Below are positions 62,737 to 64,000 of a stretch of DNA of 64,000 nucleotides, one piece after another. The position numbers and the translations under genes are program-made. The stretch lies in NCBI RefSeq assembly GCF_002849855.1, contig NZ_CP018617.1:124001-188000 (forward strand), read 5' to 3'. The stretch's first letter is position 1; every line of letters begins with the position of its first letter. The stretch comes from Vibrio azureus. Its GTDB lineage: Bacteria > Pseudomonadota > Gammaproteobacteria > Enterobacterales > Vibrionaceae. The notes below the pieces were generated by a model that was given only the letters and a program-made list of their open reading frames with translations, was not told the origin of the DNA and ran no database searches.

Positions 62737-64000
62737 TTACGCTTTCGAAAGACTGACTTTTTCTTCTGCTACTCCAGCAGTTGGGTTATTAAAGCAGTTT
62801 TCGTCCAAAGCACCTTCAGATTTAGCAACAATGACGGTTACGGCACTGTCACCCGTGATATTGACGGCAGTACGAATCATGTCTAGAAGACGGTCAACAC
62901 CCATAATTAAACCGATTCCTTCCAGTGGAAGACCAACTTGGTTTAGAACCATAGCAAGCATAATAAGCCCAACACCAGGGACTCCGGCAGTACCAATTGA
63001 TGCTAATGTCGCCGTTAAGATGACCATTAAGTAATCACCCATTGTTAGGTCTATGTTGAAAGCTTGAGCAATGAAGGCTGTCGCGACACCTTGCATGATT
63101 GCCGTGCCATCCATGTTTATCGTTGCACCAAGTGGGATAGTGAAAGATGAAACTCGGTTTTCAACGCCCATGCGATATTTTGCTGTTTCCATGGTGACTG
63201 GGATGGTGGCATTGGAGGATGCGGTAGAAAATGCAAACATCACGGCATCTTTCATTTTTTTCAAGAAAGTTATCGGACTTAACCCGGTGAAGGTTTTAAG
63301 CATTACACTGTAAGTGATCAGTCCATGAAGTAACAAAGTGCCTGCCAATACTAGGAAGTATTCCGCTAGGTTAAAGATTGCACTTAACCCTAACCCCGTA
63401 AAGAGTTTTGCCATCAAGAAGAACACGCCATATGGAGCGAGGTTCATCAAGATAGCAACCAATTTCATGATTACTTCATTCAGGTCTGAGAAAAAGGCCG
63501 CAATGCGTTCCCCTGGTTTGCCAGATGCACTGATAGCAATACCAAACAGCACAGCGAAGACGATAACTTGTAATGTTTTTCCTTCGGCCATTGCACTGAT
63601 AGGGTTGGTCGGGAACATATTAATAATGACTTGACCTAAAGATGGCGCTTCGGCTGATTTAAATGAGCTGGCCGCGGTAAGGTCTGCGCCTGCTCCAGGT
63701 TGGAACAAGGTTCCCATAGTGAGCGCCAACGTAATCGCAACGGCGGTCGTTGTTATGTAGAAAGCAAGGGTTTTCCCCCCCATGCGTCCTAGGGTAGATA
63801 AATCTTTAAGAGAACTGGTCCCACAAACCAGTGATACAAAGATAAGTGGTACAACAAGCATCTTTAAGCTAGCGACAAATATCTGTCCACCAACTTCAAA
63901 TAATCCATTAACGATATATGCGTCGACAAATCCGTTGTCAGAAAACAGAGTACGCATTGCAAACCCTGTCAAGATACCCGCTACCATGCCTATAATAACT
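62737..64000 (-). CDS. Dicarboxylate/amino acid:cation symporter (GltP/DctA family), 5' end missing
   Basis: At least 421 codons of a DAACS-family transporter; the frame is still open at the window end (VIIGMVAGILTGF), so the N-terminus lies outside. Signatures: [55 protein letters not shown] (in parts) and GVDRLLDMIRTAVNITGDS. It takes up glutamate, aspartate or C4-dicarboxylates with Na+ or H+. Related to but distinct from SstT at 47499. Confidence 0.9.
   Translation of the reverse strand, partial: VIIGMVAGILTGFAMRTLFSDNGFVDAYIVNGLFEVGGQIFVASLKMLVVPLIFVSLVCGTSSLKDLSTLGRMGGKTLAFYITTTAVAITLALTMGTLFQPGAGADLTAASSFKSAEAPSLGQVIINMFPTNPISAMAEGKTLQVIVFAVLFGIAISASGKPGERIAAFFSDLNEVIMKLVAILMNLAPYGVFFLMAKLFTGLGLSAIFNLAEYFLVLAGTLLLHGLITYSVMLKTFTGLSPITFLKKMKDAVMFAFSTASSNATIPVTMETAKYRMGVENRVSSFTIPLGATINMDGTAIMQGVATAFIAQAFNIDLTMGDYLMVILTATLASIGTAGVPGVGLIMLAMVLNQVGLPLEGIGLIMGVDRLLDMIRTAVNITGDSAVTVIVAKSEGALDENCFNNPTAGVAEEKVSLSKA

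Noticed and set aside
1..64000. CRISPR array
   Set aside because: No regularly spaced direct repeats with unique spacers were seen; the recurring ACCCAAGT units are irregularly placed palindromic elements.
1..64000. Insertion sequences or transposase genes
   Set aside because: No frame resembles a transposase or integrase. The direct repeats at 26473 and 28006 are copies of host gene ends, not IS ends.

Overview
The window looks like a Vibrio chromosome, probably the smaller one. Pointers are: a malT / malP-malQ / glgB cluster; the divergent maoP-hdfR pair; a Vibrio-type chitinase ChiA; a vvhBA-type cytolysin pair; NhaD, SstT and a DUF368 (PopT-type) protein; and more than 20 copies of a palindromic repeat whose arms read TATACCCAAGTnACCTCAAG. 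This taxon call is inference from remembered families; no search was run.

Layout. 1-340: tail of a phage-like gene with a nested Rz1-type lipoprotein. 422-3547: alcohol dehydrogenase, a MepA-like peptidase, a metallophosphoesterase and a small TIGR02450-type protein. 3643-9989: an RNA-repair locus. rtcA, rtcB and a slipin lie on the minus strand. A roughly 330-bp leader with three tRNA-like or strongly folded RNA segments sits upstream of the slipin, behind a sigma-54-like promoter. The regulator rtcR is divergent and is followed by kptA (RNA 2'-phosphotransferase). 10302-13019: a 905-aa protein of unknown function. 13136-18312: YiaA-type protein, a small membrane protein, a lipocalin, a VcINDY-type transporter and nagB. 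18699-22509: maoP/hdfR and an alkylation-repair pair (Ada/AlkA fusion plus Ogt). 22619-25449: nhaD and an acyltransferase.

25863-28367: a hydrolase gene whose 3' end is duplicated 1533 bp downstream. Between the copies lie a truncated LytTR-like gene and a frameshifted SDR gene that now reads into the second copy. 28579-32591: a large LruC/cupredoxin-like surface protein and a lipoprotein. 32721-37186: SDR, chiA and a DUF2850-type protein. 37633-39499: vvhB/vvhA-like cytolysin pair. 39604-47369: DUF2541-like protein, an unrecognised periplasmic protein, glgX, a secreted endonuclease I and a Sel1-repeat protein. 47499-51883: sstT, a copper/Sco set and popT. 52143-52287: a candidate small RNA with its own promoter and terminator. 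52376-62663: malT, malPQ and glgB. 62737-64000: a dicarboxylate/amino-acid symporter cut by the window end.

How the genes work together. RtcR (CARF plus AAA+) should sense damaged RNA and drive RtcA/RtcB end-healing and ligation; KptA would remove 2'-phosphates. The structured RNAs in the leader are the most unusual part of the window. MalT, MalP, MalQ, GlgB and GlgX form a maltodextrin/glycogen module. ChiA, NagB, the secreted nuclease and the cytolysin fit a marine, host- or chitin-associated lifestyle.
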